Shown: positions 24,669 to 32,592 of the stretch, in pieces | How positions within the stretch are numbered: position 1 is the first letter of the stretch | Layout of the letters: every line of letters begins with the position of its first letter | Source of the DNA: an uncultured Gammaproteobacteria bacterium | Lineage (GTDB): Bacteria > Pseudomonadota > Gammaproteobacteria > GCA-001735895 | Direction of reading: 5' to 3' | DNA: 32,592 nt | Assembly (NCBI GenBank): GCA_913061315.1 | Contig: CAJXUC010000006.1 | Span: 73,078-105,669 of the forward strand | Translations under genes and position numbers: made by a program | Notes under the pieces: generated by a model | Told to the model about the DNA's origin: nothing | What the model saw: only the letters and a program-made list of their open reading frames with translations | The model's database searches: none

Positions 24669-25490
24669 ATGATCAAAGACCCCCGTATTACCCGATTGTT
24701 TGATTTAATCAAGGCGGCGGTTAATCCACCTCCCGGTGCTGCGCGGATAACGTTAGCGCTGGTAGTGGGGCTTGTGTGCCACGCAACTTTTGCCATCGCT
24801 ATTATGGCGATGATAGCAGCCATGTTTTTGGGTCTCAGTGAAAGCTTTGGAACGGTACCCTGGCCTTGGGCCGCGCTCTCCAATTTGTTATTGATCATCC
24901 AGTTTCCTGTTATTCATTCGATTTTGCTGACCAAGCGAGGTGGACAATTCTTATCGCGTCTAATCCCTGGCCCGCATGGCGAAACGCTTGCAACAACCAC
25001 CTATGCCATAATTGCTTCAGCGCAGCTTTTGGCGCTGTTTGCGCTATGGACACCCTCAGGTATCGTGTGGTGGCGAGCCGAAGGCGCTGTTTTCTGGGTA
25101 ATCACAGCAGCCTATGGAGCAAGTTGGTTGCTGCTGACAAAGGCAAGCTTTGATGCGGGGGCCGAGGTCCAGTCTGGCGCACTTGGCTGGATGTCGCTGA
25201 TGGGACGAATCCGTCCGATTTTCCCCGACATGCCGACACTAGGAATGTTTCGTCTGATCCGCCAACCAATCTATGCCGCTTTTGCCCTAACGCTATGGCT
25301 AGTGCCGGTTTGGACACCAGACCAATTGGTACTTGCTTTGTCCTATACTGCCTATTGCCTGCTCGCTCCCATGTTAAAGGAACGTCGGTTCGCCATACGC
25401 TACGGTGAGCGATTTCAGCAATACCGGGCTCACATACCTTATTTTTTACCCCGGGTATCCCCTAAAAAAAGAGATCACAAAGCGGAATAA
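24669..25490 (+). CDS. Integral membrane protein of the isoprenylcysteine methyltransferase (ICMT/PEMT)-like type
   Basis: A 273-aa protein with about six hydrophobic segments. The C-terminus has the ICMT-type active region: MFRLIRQPIYAAFALTLW, the counterpart of R-H/Q-P-x-Y, then KERRFAIRYGERFQQYRAHI and PYFLPR, the E-R-x-x-x-x-x-Y/F-G-x-x-Y motif that binds SAM. Family members methylate lipids or small molecules in the membrane; no substrate can be named. By eye it is more GC-rich than its neighbours, hinting at separate acquisition. It starts 57 bases after the PLP gene on the same strand without a clear ribosome binding site. Confidence 0.75.
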   Translation: MIKDPRITRLFDLIKAAVNPPPGAARITLALVVGLVCHATFAIAIMAMIAAMFLGLSESFGTVPWPWAALSNLLLIIQFPVIHSILLTKRGGQFLSRLIPGPHGETLATTTYAIIASAQLLALFALWTPSGIVWWRAEGAVFWVITAAYGASWLLLTKASFDAGAEVQSGALGWMSLMGRIRPIFPDMPTLGMFRLIRQPIYAAFALTLWLVPVWTPDQLVLALSYTAYCLLAPMLKERRFAIRYGERFQQYRAHIPYFLPRVSPKKRDHKAE

Positions 25491-25676
25491 TTATAAGATA
25501 TAAAATTGCAAATTAAAAAGGTTAAAGAGTAAGTTAAATTGCAGAGGCTATTAATACTTCGATCGACTGATTTAACTGACTGTTTAGTAACTCACGTTGG
25601 TACTTTAGCCCTAAATCTTCACTAATTTGCATTGACTGCGCTATCTTTCCAGCTCGGCGGGTGAGTCAATCAGAAC

Positions 25677-26549
25677 CTACTTTTCAAGGGATCGTCCTAG
25701 TCGGACCGCAGCCGACTCACGATGAAATATATAGGTCACAGAAGCCACAATAACCCCACCACCCAAAATGACCCAAGGGTCGAGCGACTCACCAAAAACA
25801 AAATAACCCAGAAGCGAAGCCCAAACCAACTGCAAAAATGAAATAGGTTGGGTGGCGGTTAGTGGCGCACAAGCAAATGCACGAGTGAGTGTGTAATGAC
25901 CCACCGTGGCAAAGACGGCGGTGAGTAATAACCAAAATAATTCTATCGTTGTTGGCGTTTGCCACTGCCACAGTGCAACGGGTAACAGCACAACCGTACA
26001 ACCGATAGAGAGCATTACAACGATCTCCTCAGGACTTCTTGTTCCCGTCAATTTTTTAGCTAACAAGAAGGATGCAGCAAAAAATGGTGCGGCTAATAAT
26101 TGTGAAAGCGCCCCCAACTCTATGGTTTGAAAGCCTGGCCGAAGAATAATCATGGCGCCGATGAAGGCAATCACAATTGCTGCTATTCGCCTAACATGGA
26201 ACACTTCTCCTAAAAAAACTGCCGCACCAATGGTTGTGAATATGGGTGAGGTATAGCCAATCGCAGTGACCTCTGCAATGGGAATACGCGCCATGGCATA
26301 AAACCAAAGCATAACGGCAACACCATGCGCCATACCACGCAGGGCATATAGTTTGTATTGAGCCAGTGACGGTAAGCGATAACTACTTTTTTTCAATAGC
26401 CGATAGACTACGGGCAGTACCAGCAAGGTACCAAACGCGTAGCGAATAAACGCAGCCTGTGCGGCAGGCATATCTGATCCAAGATGCCTGACAATGCCGG
26501 TAACCGAAACAAACAGTAGTCCCGTTAATAGCATCCAAGCAATGCCCAC
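25677..26549 (-). CDS. EamA/DMT-family transporter
   Basis: A 290-aa protein with about ten membrane segments in two EamA repeats, the drug/metabolite transporter layout. Typical marks are GLLFVSVTGIVRHLG at the start, FYAMARIPIAEVTAIGYTSP (end of repeat one) and FACAPLTATQPISFLQLVWA then FGESLDP in repeat two. Such proteins export amino acids or other metabolites. The annotated GTG start lacks a ribosome binding site. The frame is open upstream for another 18 codons without ATG, GTG or TTG, so the true start is uncertain. It is convergent with the ICMT-like gene. Confidence 0.85.
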   Translation of the reverse strand: MGIAWMLLTGLLFVSVTGIVRHLGSDMPAAQAAFIRYAFGTLLVLPVVYRLLKKSSYRLPSLAQYKLYALRGMAHGVAVMLWFYAMARIPIAEVTAIGYTSPIFTTIGAAVFLGEVFHVRRIAAIVIAFIGAMIILRPGFQTIELGALSQLLAAPFFAASFLLAKKLTGTRSPEEIVVMLSIGCTVVLLPVALWQWQTPTTIELFWLLLTAVFATVGHYTLTRAFACAPLTATQPISFLQLVWASLLGYFVFGESLDPWVILGGGVIVASVTYIFHRESAAVRLGRSLEK

Positions 26550-26697
26550 TGCCGGCTTGTTCGATTGTTGTTGCGTGACTTTGTCTGATTGCTCGATGAT
26601 AACTTCCCATAAACATGGTCAAAATTGATCATGCAGTATGCACCCATGCAGTGAGTCTTGCAGCGCTGCTTTTAATCCATATCTAATTTCAGGGCCA

Positions 26698-27801
26698 TCA
26701 GTTGGACTGGCTCACAATTAATTGGGCGGTACTTTCTGCCGCCTCCAAGGCACCCTCAATGAATCCACCAGAGTATGATGAGGTCTCGGTCGATGAGAAG
26801 TAAATTCCCCTACTGCACATTAGTTTTATATTATCCGTTAACCCATAGTCTGGGTGATGACCTGACAACGCATCCTGTTGAGTGGCGGTGAATGGTTCTA
26901 ACGCCCAGTCCTGGAAAAAAATATCAACCGGATTAGCCGCATGCGGGCCGAATAGTCTTCCCAGTTGCTTAATGGCATTGTCAATCAGAACAGATGGCTC
27001 ACGTTCAGGAGAATGTGCAGGGAAACCCACAAACCCAAATAGAGCGCCACATTCTAGGTTTTGTGGAGAAGCATCATGAATTTCCATCAAGGGTCCTTGG
27101 CGGCTAATAGCGTCACCAGACAACCCCATTTCACGCCAGAAGGGTTGGTCGTATATGGCAGTCAACTTGCCGTGGCCAGCCATCCAAGTGGGTATGGATT
27201 TCAGTGATTGAATCACATCAGTCGGTAATTTTGGTTGAAAGCTAATCGAAGTCGCTGTTAGCCTTGGCGGCACACAAAAAACTATTTTCTTTGATTGAAA
27301 CTGAATCGTGTTTCGCCGCGTTTTAACTGTTGCCATAATGCTATCACCGAATGTTTTAACATCCATTAGCTGATGGGATTCGAGGACTGATGATTCTGGT
27401 AGGCTCTCCTTCAGTCGATTAATGATCAGCTGCATTCCACCATCAACTCGCAGTGAACCCGCCATGGTTGAATAGTCATGGTCACGTCGAACTAGTCCTT
27501 GTTCATCTTCATAAACAAGGTTGCCTGTGCTGTATTGCTCGAATACATCAATGTTCATTAATTTAAGCAAACGATTGATCAGGGGCTGTCCTGGCCAAAC
27601 CCATGAAGGGCCCATATCAAAATAGGCCGAATCAGTATTATTTTTGGTTGATACAACGGAAAACATTCGTCCACCAGAACGACTGCGAGCCTCAATCACT
27701 TGAACGTCAATACCTTTGTTAACCAATTGCGTCGCCAACGCTAAGCCACTTAAACCCGCACCAACGATTAGAACCTCTGAACTTTGTTTTTTTATCGTCA
27801 T
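26698..27801 (-). CDS. FAD-dependent amine oxidase-type oxidoreductase
   Basis: A 367-aa flavoprotein of the flavin monoamine oxidase family. The Rossmann FAD motif is at residues about 9-40 (VLIVGAGLSGLALATQL, then VIEARSRSGGRM), and a substrate-side stretch reads GHGKLTAIYDQPFWRE, in which the lysine is the conserved amine-oxidase Lys. The C-terminal FAD contact is IYFSSTETSSYSGGFIEGAL. It is somewhat shorter than many members (about 420-450). It oxidises amines or related compounds with release of H2O2 or transfer to a quinone; the substrate is unknown. It is cytoplasmic, with no signal peptide. It lies 148 bases from the EamA gene on the same strand. Confidence 0.88.
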   Translation of the reverse strand: MTIKKQSSEVLIVGAGLSGLALATQLVNKGIDVQVIEARSRSGGRMFSVVSTKNNTDSAYFDMGPSWVWPGQPLINRLLKLMNIDVFEQYSTGNLVYEDEQGLVRRDHDYSTMAGSLRVDGGMQLIINRLKESLPESSVLESHQLMDVKTFGDSIMATVKTRRNTIQFQSKKIVFCVPPRLTATSISFQPKLPTDVIQSLKSIPTWMAGHGKLTAIYDQPFWREMGLSGDAISRQGPLMEIHDASPQNLECGALFGFVGFPAHSPEREPSVLIDNAIKQLGRLFGPHAANPVDIFFQDWALEPFTATQQDALSGHHPDYGLTDNIKLMCSRGIYFSSTETSSYSGGFIEGALEAAESTAQLIVSQSN

Positions 27802-28017
27802 AAAATAATTTTACAGAAAATATAAAGAGTCATAGCCTGAGCTGAGATATTGAATTTAACTACAAATCGACATTATTAACAGAAATGGCATACTCTGGTT
27901 TTAGATTTTGACCAAATTATTATGTCATTTGTCATACTGGCAGAAAATTAATGACTCAACCTGCTTCGTTGCAAACTTTGATGGTCTTAATCGACAAAAA
28001 AAATAAAGAGGAATCCT

Positions 28018-28464
28018 TTGAACACCACCGATGAAATTCAACATGTATTAGACGTCAGTCGTTTTGCAGTCATGGCAACTCAGCAAAAGGGACAACCCCA
28101 TGCCAGTTTAATGGCTTTCATACCCATGAGTGGCATTCGTTATCTTATTATCGCCACCTATAGAACAACGCTTAAATATAGCAACCTATCAAAAGATGGC
28201 CGTGTAGCAGTGTTAATTAATAATTATATAGCAACAGGACCATCTAAATATCGAGACCTTGTCATTACTGCACACGGTATTGCCACTGAAGTGACAGACG
28301 ATGATCGTGACAGAGTCAAACAGGCTTATCTTGCTAGGCATCCTGAGTTTCATGATTTCTTGGCTTCATCAGACTGCGCTTTATTGCGTGTCGTTGTCAG
28401 CACCTATGAAGTGGTTGGCGGCACCGAGGACGTGCAGTGGCATCCCGTTGGTGATGATGTATAA
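28018..28464 (+). CDS. Pyridoxamine 5'-phosphate oxidase-family protein
   Basis: A 148-aa split-barrel flavin-binding protein with a TTG start behind AGAGGA. It shows the family layout: N-terminal helix, VSRFAVMATQQKGQPHASLM, then TLKYSNLSKDGRVAVLINN with the conserved K-x-x-N-x-x-x-x-x-x-V, and the C-terminal strand VVVSTYEVVGG. Members bind FMN or F420 and include small oxidases; the true PNP oxidase PdxH is about 210 residues, so this is a related protein of unknown substrate. It is divergent from the amine oxidase gene and shares its promoter region. Confidence 0.8.
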   Translation: MNTTDEIQHVLDVSRFAVMATQQKGQPHASLMAFIPMSGIRYLIIATYRTTLKYSNLSKDGRVAVLINNYIATGPSKYRDLVITAHGIATEVTDDDRDRVKQAYLARHPEFHDFLASSDCALLRVVVSTYEVVGGTEDVQWHPVGDDV

Positions 28465-28500
28465 AAGCCGGCCCCTCAGTGTTAATAACCCATAATTCGC

Positions 28501-29193
28501 TCAGTCTTTTTGAGCAACAAATATAGTGTGACGACTGCCTTTACCCGGGCGGGCTCTTACGATGTGCTCTTGAACATTAAATCCCGTTTTTTTAAGCCTT
28601 TTAGTGAATGTAGGATTAGCACTGGCCGACCAGATTGCAACTATGCCTTTAGGCATGAGCTTCTCATATATATTTTTTAAACCCATCAGAGAATAAAGCC
28701 ATTCATTATCAGAATGAGTCATTGCCTCAGGGCCATTATCAACATCGAGCAGAATGGCATCAAATTGATCGTCCTGCAGCTTGACTGATTTTCGTTTTAA
28801 TAGATTGGCTACATCGCCCAAATGAATTTGAGTTCGATTATCATTTATTGGTCGGCCCGCACATTGTCCCAAACGCCCTCGATTCCATTCCACTACTGCG
28901 GGCACTAGCTCGGCTACTGTCACCTTGGCCGATACTCCAACTTTTTTGAGCACTGCAGCCAACGTGAAACCCATGCCAAGACCACCAACCAGTACTCGAG
29001 CATTTTTGATTGAGCTTAATCGGTTACAACCAAACTTTGCCAGCTCGTCTTCAGAGTGATGCATGCGGCTATTCATCAAATCACCAGGCACTCCGGCAAT
29101 ACGAATTGAAAAATCATCATTGCGCTGTAACAAAGTCAATTCGACTTTGCTGCCAGGAATAATACTGGTCTCGATTGTTATCCAATGATCCAT
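28501..29193 (-). CDS. Spermidine-synthase-like SAM-dependent protein
   Basis: A 230-aa Rossmann-fold protein of the spermidine-synthase-like class. Motif I is VLVGGLGMGFTLAAVLKKVG, the acidic loop is VTVAELVPAVVEWNRG, motif II is IHLGDVANLLKR, and DAILLDVDNGPEAMTHSDN is the characteristic D-V-D-N-G-P block of this subgroup. True spermidine synthase SpeE has a catalytic GGGDG and Asp set that differs, so polyamine transfer is not expected; the protein may be a methyltransferase or have lost catalysis. It is cytoplasmic. It is convergent with the PNPOx-like gene, only 36 bases apart, with no clear terminator between. Confidence 0.78.
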   Translation of the reverse strand: MDHWITIETSIIPGSKVELTLLQRNDDFSIRIAGVPGDLMNSRMHHSEDELAKFGCNRLSSIKNARVLVGGLGMGFTLAAVLKKVGVSAKVTVAELVPAVVEWNRGRLGQCAGRPINDNRTQIHLGDVANLLKRKSVKLQDDQFDAILLDVDNGPEAMTHSDNEWLYSLMGLKNIYEKLMPKGIVAIWSASANPTFTKRLKKTGFNVQEHIVRARPGKGSRHTIFVAQKD

Positions 29194-29482
29194 AGGGCTG
29201 TTAACACTGTGTCAATTTTTACGATGCACACGATATAAAGGCTTCAAACTAGTGACAACACATACTTCCATTCAACAAAATGATGTCCATAGTCGATTCA
29301 CATTGGATTATTACCTAACTGCATTCATCACTCTGGTGAGCGCTTGGAGTTGACTATCAATAAATCAGTCGAAGTGATATCACAAGGTGACATTATGGCA
29401 GCTGTTGGTGTACCAGTAGATTGACCAGCGGTAATATCACGCAACACCTCATTTTTTTTGTGGGAGCATGCCAGCTGAGAAA
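29194..29482. other. Intergenic stretch with a small interrupted frame
   Basis: The plus-strand reading LTINKSVEVISQGDIMAAVG then VPVD, stop, and PAVISRNTSFFLWEHAS is open for about 40 codons apart from one stop, like the tail of a decayed gene, but I recognise no family. I see nothing else. Confidence 0.3.
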
Positions 29483-30850
29483 CTAAATAGCCGTCTTACG
29501 TAAATGGTTAATTAGGTCGATCTGAGTAATCAATCCATAAAATGTATCACTGTCAGCAACAATGGCTATTTTATCTTGCTTGAACAAGGGCAATATTGTA
29601 TCAATGTCTGCCCTAGGTGGAACAATATCAAGATCAGTTACCATTACTTCTGATACTTTTTTATTGAAATTTTCTTTATGGCCATAAATACCCAACAAAA
29701 TATCAGATTCATCAATTAGCCCAACCACTTTGCCACTATCCATAACGGGCAGTTGTGAGACGTCGAACATTCGCATTCGTTTGTAGGTTGTAATCAGATT
29801 ATCATCAGATGTCACTGTGACAATATCGCCAGTATCCGCAGGGCGTGCAATTAAATCTCTTAAATCACCAAATAGTTCTCGACTTAGTAACCCTTGGTCA
29901 GCTAACCAAGCATCATTAAATGACTTCGATAAATATTTATTACCCGTATCACAAACGAATGTCACCACTCGTTTTGGCGTGGTTTGTTCCTGGCAATACT
30001 TAATCGCAGCTGCCAACAATGTGCCCGCAGATGAACCACCCATGACACCCTCTTTCTCCAGCAACTCTCTTTGTAACTGAAAAGCTTCTTTATCGCTAAT
30101 GGCGTAAGCTTTATGCACTAAATCTAAATCACAAATTGACGGTACGAAGTCTTCCCCTATACCTTCCACCAACCAAGAGCCCGCTTCAGTCATTCGGCCA
30201 TTATTGACCATCTCAGTTAGGATTGAGCCAACGGGGTCAGCCAATACCATTTCGCAATTAGGTGCATGCTTTTTAAAAAAACGCCCTAACCCTGTCACTG
30301 TGCCACTTGAACCCACACCAACCACCATGGCATCAATCTTACCTTCCATCTGAGCCAGTATTTCTGGCCCAGTTTGAGTCTCATGCGTAAGTGGATTATT
30401 GGAGTTAGAAAACTGATCAATGTAAAAAGAATTAGGGATCTCACGGGCCAGTCGTGCCGCATAATCCTGATAGTATTCTGGATGCCCTTTTTGCACATCT
30501 GATCGCGTTATTCGAACATCTGCCCCCATCGCACGTATATGCCTGATTTTTTCTGGACTCATCTTGTCTGGAATGACAAGGACAAGTTTATAGCCTTTTT
30601 GCGCTGCAACTAATCCTAACCCGAGACCTGTATTACCCGCAGTGGCTTCAATAATAGTACCGCCAGGTTTTATTTTTCCTTCTTTTTCAGCCGCATCAAT
30701 CATGGTAACCGCAATGCGATCCTTGATTGATCCACCTGGATTCTGATTTTCCATCTTGACAAAGAGCTCGCATGGACCTGTATCAAAATGGTTTAATTTC
30801 AACATTGGCGTATTGCCAATCATTTCAAGTACGGAGTTAGCTATCGTCAT
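29483..30850 (-). CDS. cbs: Cystathionine beta-synthase
   Basis: A 455-aa PLP enzyme with an N-terminal fold-type II domain and two C-terminal CBS domains (about 335-450), the full-length architecture of cystathionine beta-synthase. The PLP lysine is K43 in NPGGSIKDR, the substrate loop is EATAGNTGLGLGL, and the phosphate loop is GVGSSGTVTG. It condenses serine and homocysteine to cystathionine, the first step of reverse transsulfuration; some relatives act as cysteine synthases. The ATG start gives MTIANSVLEMIGNTPMLKL; a TTG 5 codons earlier is less likely. The CBS domains may bind SAM or adenylates. The Cys/Met PLP enzyme at 22737 could use its product, but the genes are 5 kb apart. Confidence 0.93.
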   Translation of the reverse strand: MTIANSVLEMIGNTPMLKLNHFDTGPCELFVKMENQNPGGSIKDRIAVTMIDAAEKEGKIKPGGTIIEATAGNTGLGLGLVAAQKGYKLVLVIPDKMSPEKIRHIRAMGADVRITRSDVQKGHPEYYQDYAARLAREIPNSFYIDQFSNSNNPLTHETQTGPEILAQMEGKIDAMVVGVGSSGTVTGLGRFFKKHAPNCEMVLADPVGSILTEMVNNGRMTEAGSWLVEGIGEDFVPSICDLDLVHKAYAISDKEAFQLQRELLEKEGVMGGSSAGTLLAAAIKYCQEQTTPKRVVTFVCDTGNKYLSKSFNDAWLADQGLLSRELFGDLRDLIARPADTGDIVTVTSDDNLITTYKRMRMFDVSQLPVMDSGKVVGLIDESDILLGIYGHKENFNKKVSEVMVTDLDIVPPRADIDTILPLFKQDKIAIVADSDTFYGLITQIDLINHLRKTAI

Positions 30851-31172
30851 CAAACTTTGTCTCAATCAAATTAAACACAATGCTAGCATGAAGTTAGAAT
30901 AAAAGGATAAAGTTGACGCTAGGTTAATAGGGTAATACGGATAAATATTCTAATTTTATCATTTGGAAACACGGTTCATCCGCTAAAAACCTTAAAACAG
31001 TTTCTTTCATTGTTAATCGACCACTAAACGACTGAACGCACTTAACGGGTTAAACCCGTCGGAAAGTAATATCTAATGCCTATAGTGGGCACATCCTCTA
31101 CTATTGGCTTCAATGCATTAAGTTTGGAAAGACCTATTTAAATGTCACCTAGATTTTGGGGCAGGAGTTGAT
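30851..31172. other. Divergent promoter region with one clean palindrome
   Basis: It separates the cbs gene from the cupin gene and should carry both promoters. A perfect inverted repeat lies at 31045-31059. Otherwise it is AT-rich with no recognised gene. Confidence 0.4.
31045..31059. promoter_or_regulatory. Perfect inverted repeat, candidate operator for the cupin gene
   Basis: ACGGGT-TAA-ACCCGT, extended by A and C on either side. It lies 114 bases before the cupin ATG and has no T run, so a repressor or activator site is plausible. Confidence 0.4.
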
Positions 31173-31466
31173 ATGAAAAATAACAGAAAAAATGCCATTC
31201 CCACGCTTCAAATTGAAAACGATCGTTTCATTGTTACCGAATGGTGCTTTGCCCCGGGCGCTGAAACTGGATGGCATCGGCATGCTTATGATTATATTGT
31301 TGTGCCACAAACGACTGGGCCGTTAAGTATTGAGTTCAATGATAACAGTCAGATTATATTTGACCTGTTCACCGGCCAATCTTATAACCGACTGGCTGGT
31401 GTAGAGCACAATGTTATTAATGCCAATGATTTTGAATTTGTATTTGTCGAGATTGAATTGAAGTAG
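31173..31466 (+). CDS. Small cupin-domain protein
   Basis: A 97-aa single-cupin protein with a good ribosome binding site (GCAGGAG, 6 bases before ATG). The first cupin motif is PGAETGWHRHAYDYIVVPQTTG, with the metal-type histidine pair in WHRHAYD; the second is weak (YNRLAGVEHNVINANDFEFV). Such small cupins bind a metal and a small ligand and may act as sensors, isomerases or dioxygenases. No activity can be assigned. It is cytoplasmic and is followed by a pseudogene, not by a recognisable pathway partner. Confidence 0.8.
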   Translation: MKNNRKNAIPTLQIENDRFIVTEWCFAPGAETGWHRHAYDYIVVPQTTGPLSIEFNDNSQIIFDLFTGQSYNRLAGVEHNVINANDFEFVFVEIELK

Positions 31467-31588
31467 AGGTTAGTTAAAAAGTTTGATAAGTCTAGAGTTA
31501 TAAAAGTACGCATTAACTAATCCACGATCTCCATTGGGTTTAACCTATTAGAAATCTAGTTTTTATACCTTATGTATCTTGGATCAGC

Positions 31589-32232
31589 ATGACTATCGAG
31601 ACCATTTCAACCTTAATTTTTTGCTTTAGCTATTCTTGCTGCTTTGCTCGGCACAAGCGTTATCGCTGTCGTATCTCGGCCTGTTAGCCGTGGGTTTAGG
31701 CATGGCATTACTACGTCTATTGGCATTGTATTGGGTGATATAGGCTTTATTTTTATAGCAATTTTTGACTTATCGCTTGTCGCTGAGACAATGGAGGACT
31801 TATTTTTATGGGATAAATTTATCGCAGACTTAACCCCTACTCGGGTTTGATTTCAGTTTATGGCGGTCTCAACCTGTAGCGGTTAGCGTTGAGCTCTTTC
31901 AACAAAAATCATTTATACCAAGCTTGCTATGTGGACTTTTCATTACGCTGGGTGCCCAGAAAGCAATTTTTTTACCTCGATTATTTTCTGCTTTGATTGA
32001 TCTAGAGAACATTTCACAGACTGACAGTCTTATTACTATGATTTCTATTATCGCAGTCGGTGGAGTCAAAATAGCCTATGGTCTTGCCTCCGTCAAGCCA
32101 GTACATTACTCAACAGTACAAACGCAAAAGCGATGCTTAATCAATTGGCTGGTAGCACTATGTTATTATCCGGCTGCCATCGGATCGTGGCTAATATCAA
32201 CGCTTCTTTTTGAACGTTTTTTAGACATCTAG
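31589..32232 (+). pseudogene. LysE-family amino acid exporter, frameshifted
   Basis: The ATG reads MTIETISTLIF, then frames shift: ALAILAALLGTSVIAVVSRP, SRGFRHGITTSIGIVLGDIG and FIFIAIFDLSLVA are the first half of a LysE/RhtB translocator, and LCGLFITLGAQKAIFLPRLF (31929 on) with ISIIAVGGVKIAYGLA the second half. A further shift is needed for the C-terminal NAKAMLNQLAGSTMLLSG. The middle is broken by at least two stops. The intact protein would have about six membrane segments and about 200 residues. It is non-functional as it stands. Confidence 0.75.
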
Positions 32233-32246
32233 CCATATTAAATTGA

Positions 32247-32592
32247 CGTACTACTCATGTCATATTTGAACCATTGGACTTTATCTCGAAACTAGCATCA
32301 TTGGTGCCCAAACCGAGGGTCAATCTCACACGGTTTCATGGTGTTTTTGTCGGAATGCCGCACCATCCAAACAGTAAGCACAGAACCCTGGTCACGCCAG
32401 CCAGACGGGGGCAAGAAGAGACAAATAGGTGATCTAAAAGATAACAAAACCGATGGAGAACGACAGGTGGCCATGACCTGGGCCCAGCGACTGAAAAGGG
32501 TATTCAATAGTGACGTGTAGGCCTGTACTCATTATATAGGTCCCGTCAAGGTTATCGCCGATACGTCGGACCGCTGTATCGAAGATCAGGTG
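32247..32592 (+). pseudogene. IS91-family transposase, C-terminal fragment, cut by window end
   Basis: The plus strand reads RTTHVIFEPLDFISKLASL then VPKPRVNLTRFHGVF, a hallmark of IS91 transposase C-termini, then NSKHRTLVTPARRGQE. After a frameshift near 32400 it continues ERQVAMTWAQRLKRVFNSDV and, after a stop, GPVKVIADTSD. It begins abruptly after a TGA at 32244, so the earlier part is missing here. A central fragment of the same family lies at 5265-5491 in the same orientation. Confidence 0.82.

Noticed and set aside
25491..25676. Minus-strand reading RAGKIAQSMQISEDLGLKYQ... that looks like a tail of a MiaB/MtaB-type protein
   Set aside because: Only about 40 codons, no catalytic motifs, and the similarity rests on a generic R-x-x-K/L...L pattern.
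1..32592. CRISPR array, restriction-modification or other classic defence system
   Set aside because: No regularly spaced repeats and no cas, methylase or nuclease motifs seen.

Overview
The window reads as the edge of a chromosomal accessory region in a gammaproteobacterium. It begins inside rpoD (primary sigma factor), followed by a CAT-anticodon tRNA whose acceptor stem fits tRNA-Ile2, the same neighbour rpoD has in E. coli. A P4-type integrase and a small MerR-like HTH protein lie directly downstream of that tRNA, the usual layout of a genomic island inserted at a tRNA 3' end. The matching right-hand tRNA repeat was not found, so the island may extend past this window. Several gene products (an ice-binding-like protein, Lcl/DUF1566 and FN3 surface proteins) would suit a free-living aquatic bacterium, but that is inference.

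Layout: 1-1526 rpoD and tRNA; 1655-3459 integrase and HTH; 3666-5180 small secreted or lipoprotein genes, one broken at a run of eight G; 5265-5491 IS91 transposase fragment; 5806-8543 a two-gene minus-strand unit (lipoprotein and DUF1566 protein) between 91-nt inverted repeats; 9030-10071 an NTF2-like protein and a small exported peptide; 10600-11360 a decayed integron integrase; 11466-21525 a segment between two decayed IS6-family transposases in the same orientation; 21885-31466 mostly intact ordinary genes (TapT, a long Cys/Met PLP enzyme, an ICMT-like membrane protein, EamA exporter, FAD amine oxidase, PNPOx-like protein, spermidine-synthase-like protein, cystathionine beta-synthase, cupin); 31589-32592 a LysE pseudogene and the C-terminal part of an IS91 transposase.

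The most interesting system is the minus-strand operon at 13424-17028: MaoC-type hydratase, a sulfite-oxidase-fold molybdenum enzyme, and ETF beta and alpha. A TetR regulator lies on the other strand, a deleted thiolase lies between, and an MFS transporter lies downstream. The molybdenum enzyme keeps its cofactor cysteine but lacks the arginine/histidine residues used to bind sulfite, and it is coupled by operon to an electron transfer flavoprotein. This suggests an unrecognised Mo-dependent oxidation that feeds ETF, perhaps on an acyl-CoA-linked substrate.

The region is rich in broken genes: thiolase, LysR, LysE, a second P4-type integrase, IntI, two IS6 and two IS91 remnants, and a possible cupin remnant. 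This points to old mobile DNA that is decaying around a few retained functional units.
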